The notes under the pieces: generated by a model
Seen by the model: the letters and a program-made list of their open reading frames with translations, nothing else
What the model was told of the DNA's origin: nothing
The model's database searches: none
Shown here: positions 63,784-64,000 of the stretch, one piece after another
How positions within the stretch are numbered: the stretch's first letter is position 1
How the letters are laid out: each line of letters opens with the position of its first letter
Program-made: the position numbers and the translations under genes
Source: Betaproteobacteria bacterium HGW-Betaproteobacteria-4
Lineage (GTDB): Bacteria > Pseudomonadota > Gammaproteobacteria > Burkholderiales > Rhodocyclaceae
DNA: 64,000 nucleotides
Direction of reading: 5' to 3'
Assembly: GCA_002840785.1 (NCBI GenBank)
Contig: PHCH01000028.1
Coordinates: 1-64,000, forward strand

Positions 63784-64000
63784 TCAGTTCACCGCCTCGA
63801 CCAGCATCGCACCGCCCAGCCCGCCGCCGATGCAGATGGTGGCGATGCCGCGCCTGGCGTTGTTGCGACGCAAGACGCTGAGCAGATGCAGCACGATACG
63901 CGCCCCGGAGGCGCCGACCGGGTGGCCGATGGCGATGGCGCCGCCGTCCACGTTGAGTTTGTCGTCGTCCAGACTGCCCAAAGCACCCGGCAGATCGAGC
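63784..64000 (-). CDS. Thiolase (acetyl-CoA acyltransferase), 3' part only
   Basis: The last 72 codons of a second thiolase are present and run off the window edge. NVDGGAIAIGHPVGASGARIVLHLLSVLRRNNARRGIATICIGGGLGGAMLVEAV includes the catalytic His and Cys motifs. It lies in the same operon as degV and the FadJ-like gene and probably supplies the thiolysis step of that set. The ORF-track start at 63981 is only an internal codon. Confidence 0.92.
   Translation of the reverse strand, partial: LDLPGALGSLDDDKLNVDGGAIAIGHPVGASGARIVLHLLSVLRRNNARRGIATICIGGGLGGAMLVEAVN

Overview
The window is one continuous chromosomal stretch of a GC-rich betaproteobacterium, most likely a member of the Rhodocyclales close to Dechloromonas/Azonexus. 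This placement is an inference from gene content: the cysB-tauE-cysI-DUF934-cysH order, an rpfE-like gene directly before recJ, a PEP-CTERM protein with a sigma54-type promoter, NIT-domain chemoreceptors, ccoG, nosD and a large acyl-CoA oxidation cluster. No rRNA, tRNA, CRISPR array, insertion sequence or phage module was seen. Nearly all DNA is coding; most long antisense lines of the ORF track are GC-skew shadows.

Layout. 1-3.3 kb: the end of a parvulin-type foldase, an EAL/HDOD signalling protein and a lone nosD-like gene. 3.3-8.1 kb: assimilatory sulfur reduction under a divergent CysB-type regulator. 8.1-10.7 kb: an accessory patch with an orphan membrane protein and a hipBA locus whose hipA is broken by an internal deletion. 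10.7-16.2 kb: a divergent bifunctional penicillin-binding protein, then a striking 772-residue fusion of a cyclic-nucleotide-binding domain, an acetate kinase and a PduL phosphotransacylase. 16.2-19.0 kb: an NsrR-like regulator, a small protein and an HPP-family membrane protein, divergent from ccoG, with NsrR-like operators between. 19-31.4 kb: housekeeping genes (esterase, ycaO, DUF2062, a chemoreceptor, lolCD, two YbjQ-family proteins with an M48 peptidase, rpfE-like, recJ). 31.5-34.9 kb: a small block (LysR, AhpD-like, flavoprotein, NTF2-like, exonuclease) bounded on its far side by a decayed second copy of the recJ 3' end. 35-36.2 kb: a PEP-CTERM protein. 36.2-45.2 kb: nifJ with a dihydroorotate-dehydrogenase-like gene, then a chemoreceptor / NIT protein / PAS-GGDEF-EAL operon. 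45.5-49.9 kb: prfB with its programmed frameshift, a cupin and small exported proteins. 50-64 kb: a fatty-acid oxidation region on the minus strand.

How the genes work together. NifJ makes acetyl-CoA and reduced ferredoxin from pyruvate, and the kinase-PduL fusion could turn acetyl-CoA into acetate and ATP. FadL, FadD, acyl-CoA dehydrogenase, two hydratase/dehydrogenase fusions and two thiolases form a full beta-oxidation route to acetyl-CoA. TetR-like palindromes of the TTCAAACG type sit in front of both fadL and the main fad operon.

The most unusual sequence-level signal is a dispersed motif of about 36 bp, CTACGGTCAACCGGAAAAAACGGCCAAAATTGAAA in consensus, with a palindromic core CGGTCAACCG. 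The exact 10-bp core occurs 11 times in the window, against about 0.1 expected by chance. Most copies lie between genes, but clear copies lie inside nifJ and a cupin gene and seem to replace coding sequence without changing its length. This behaviour recalls DNA uptake sequences or another genome-wide site.
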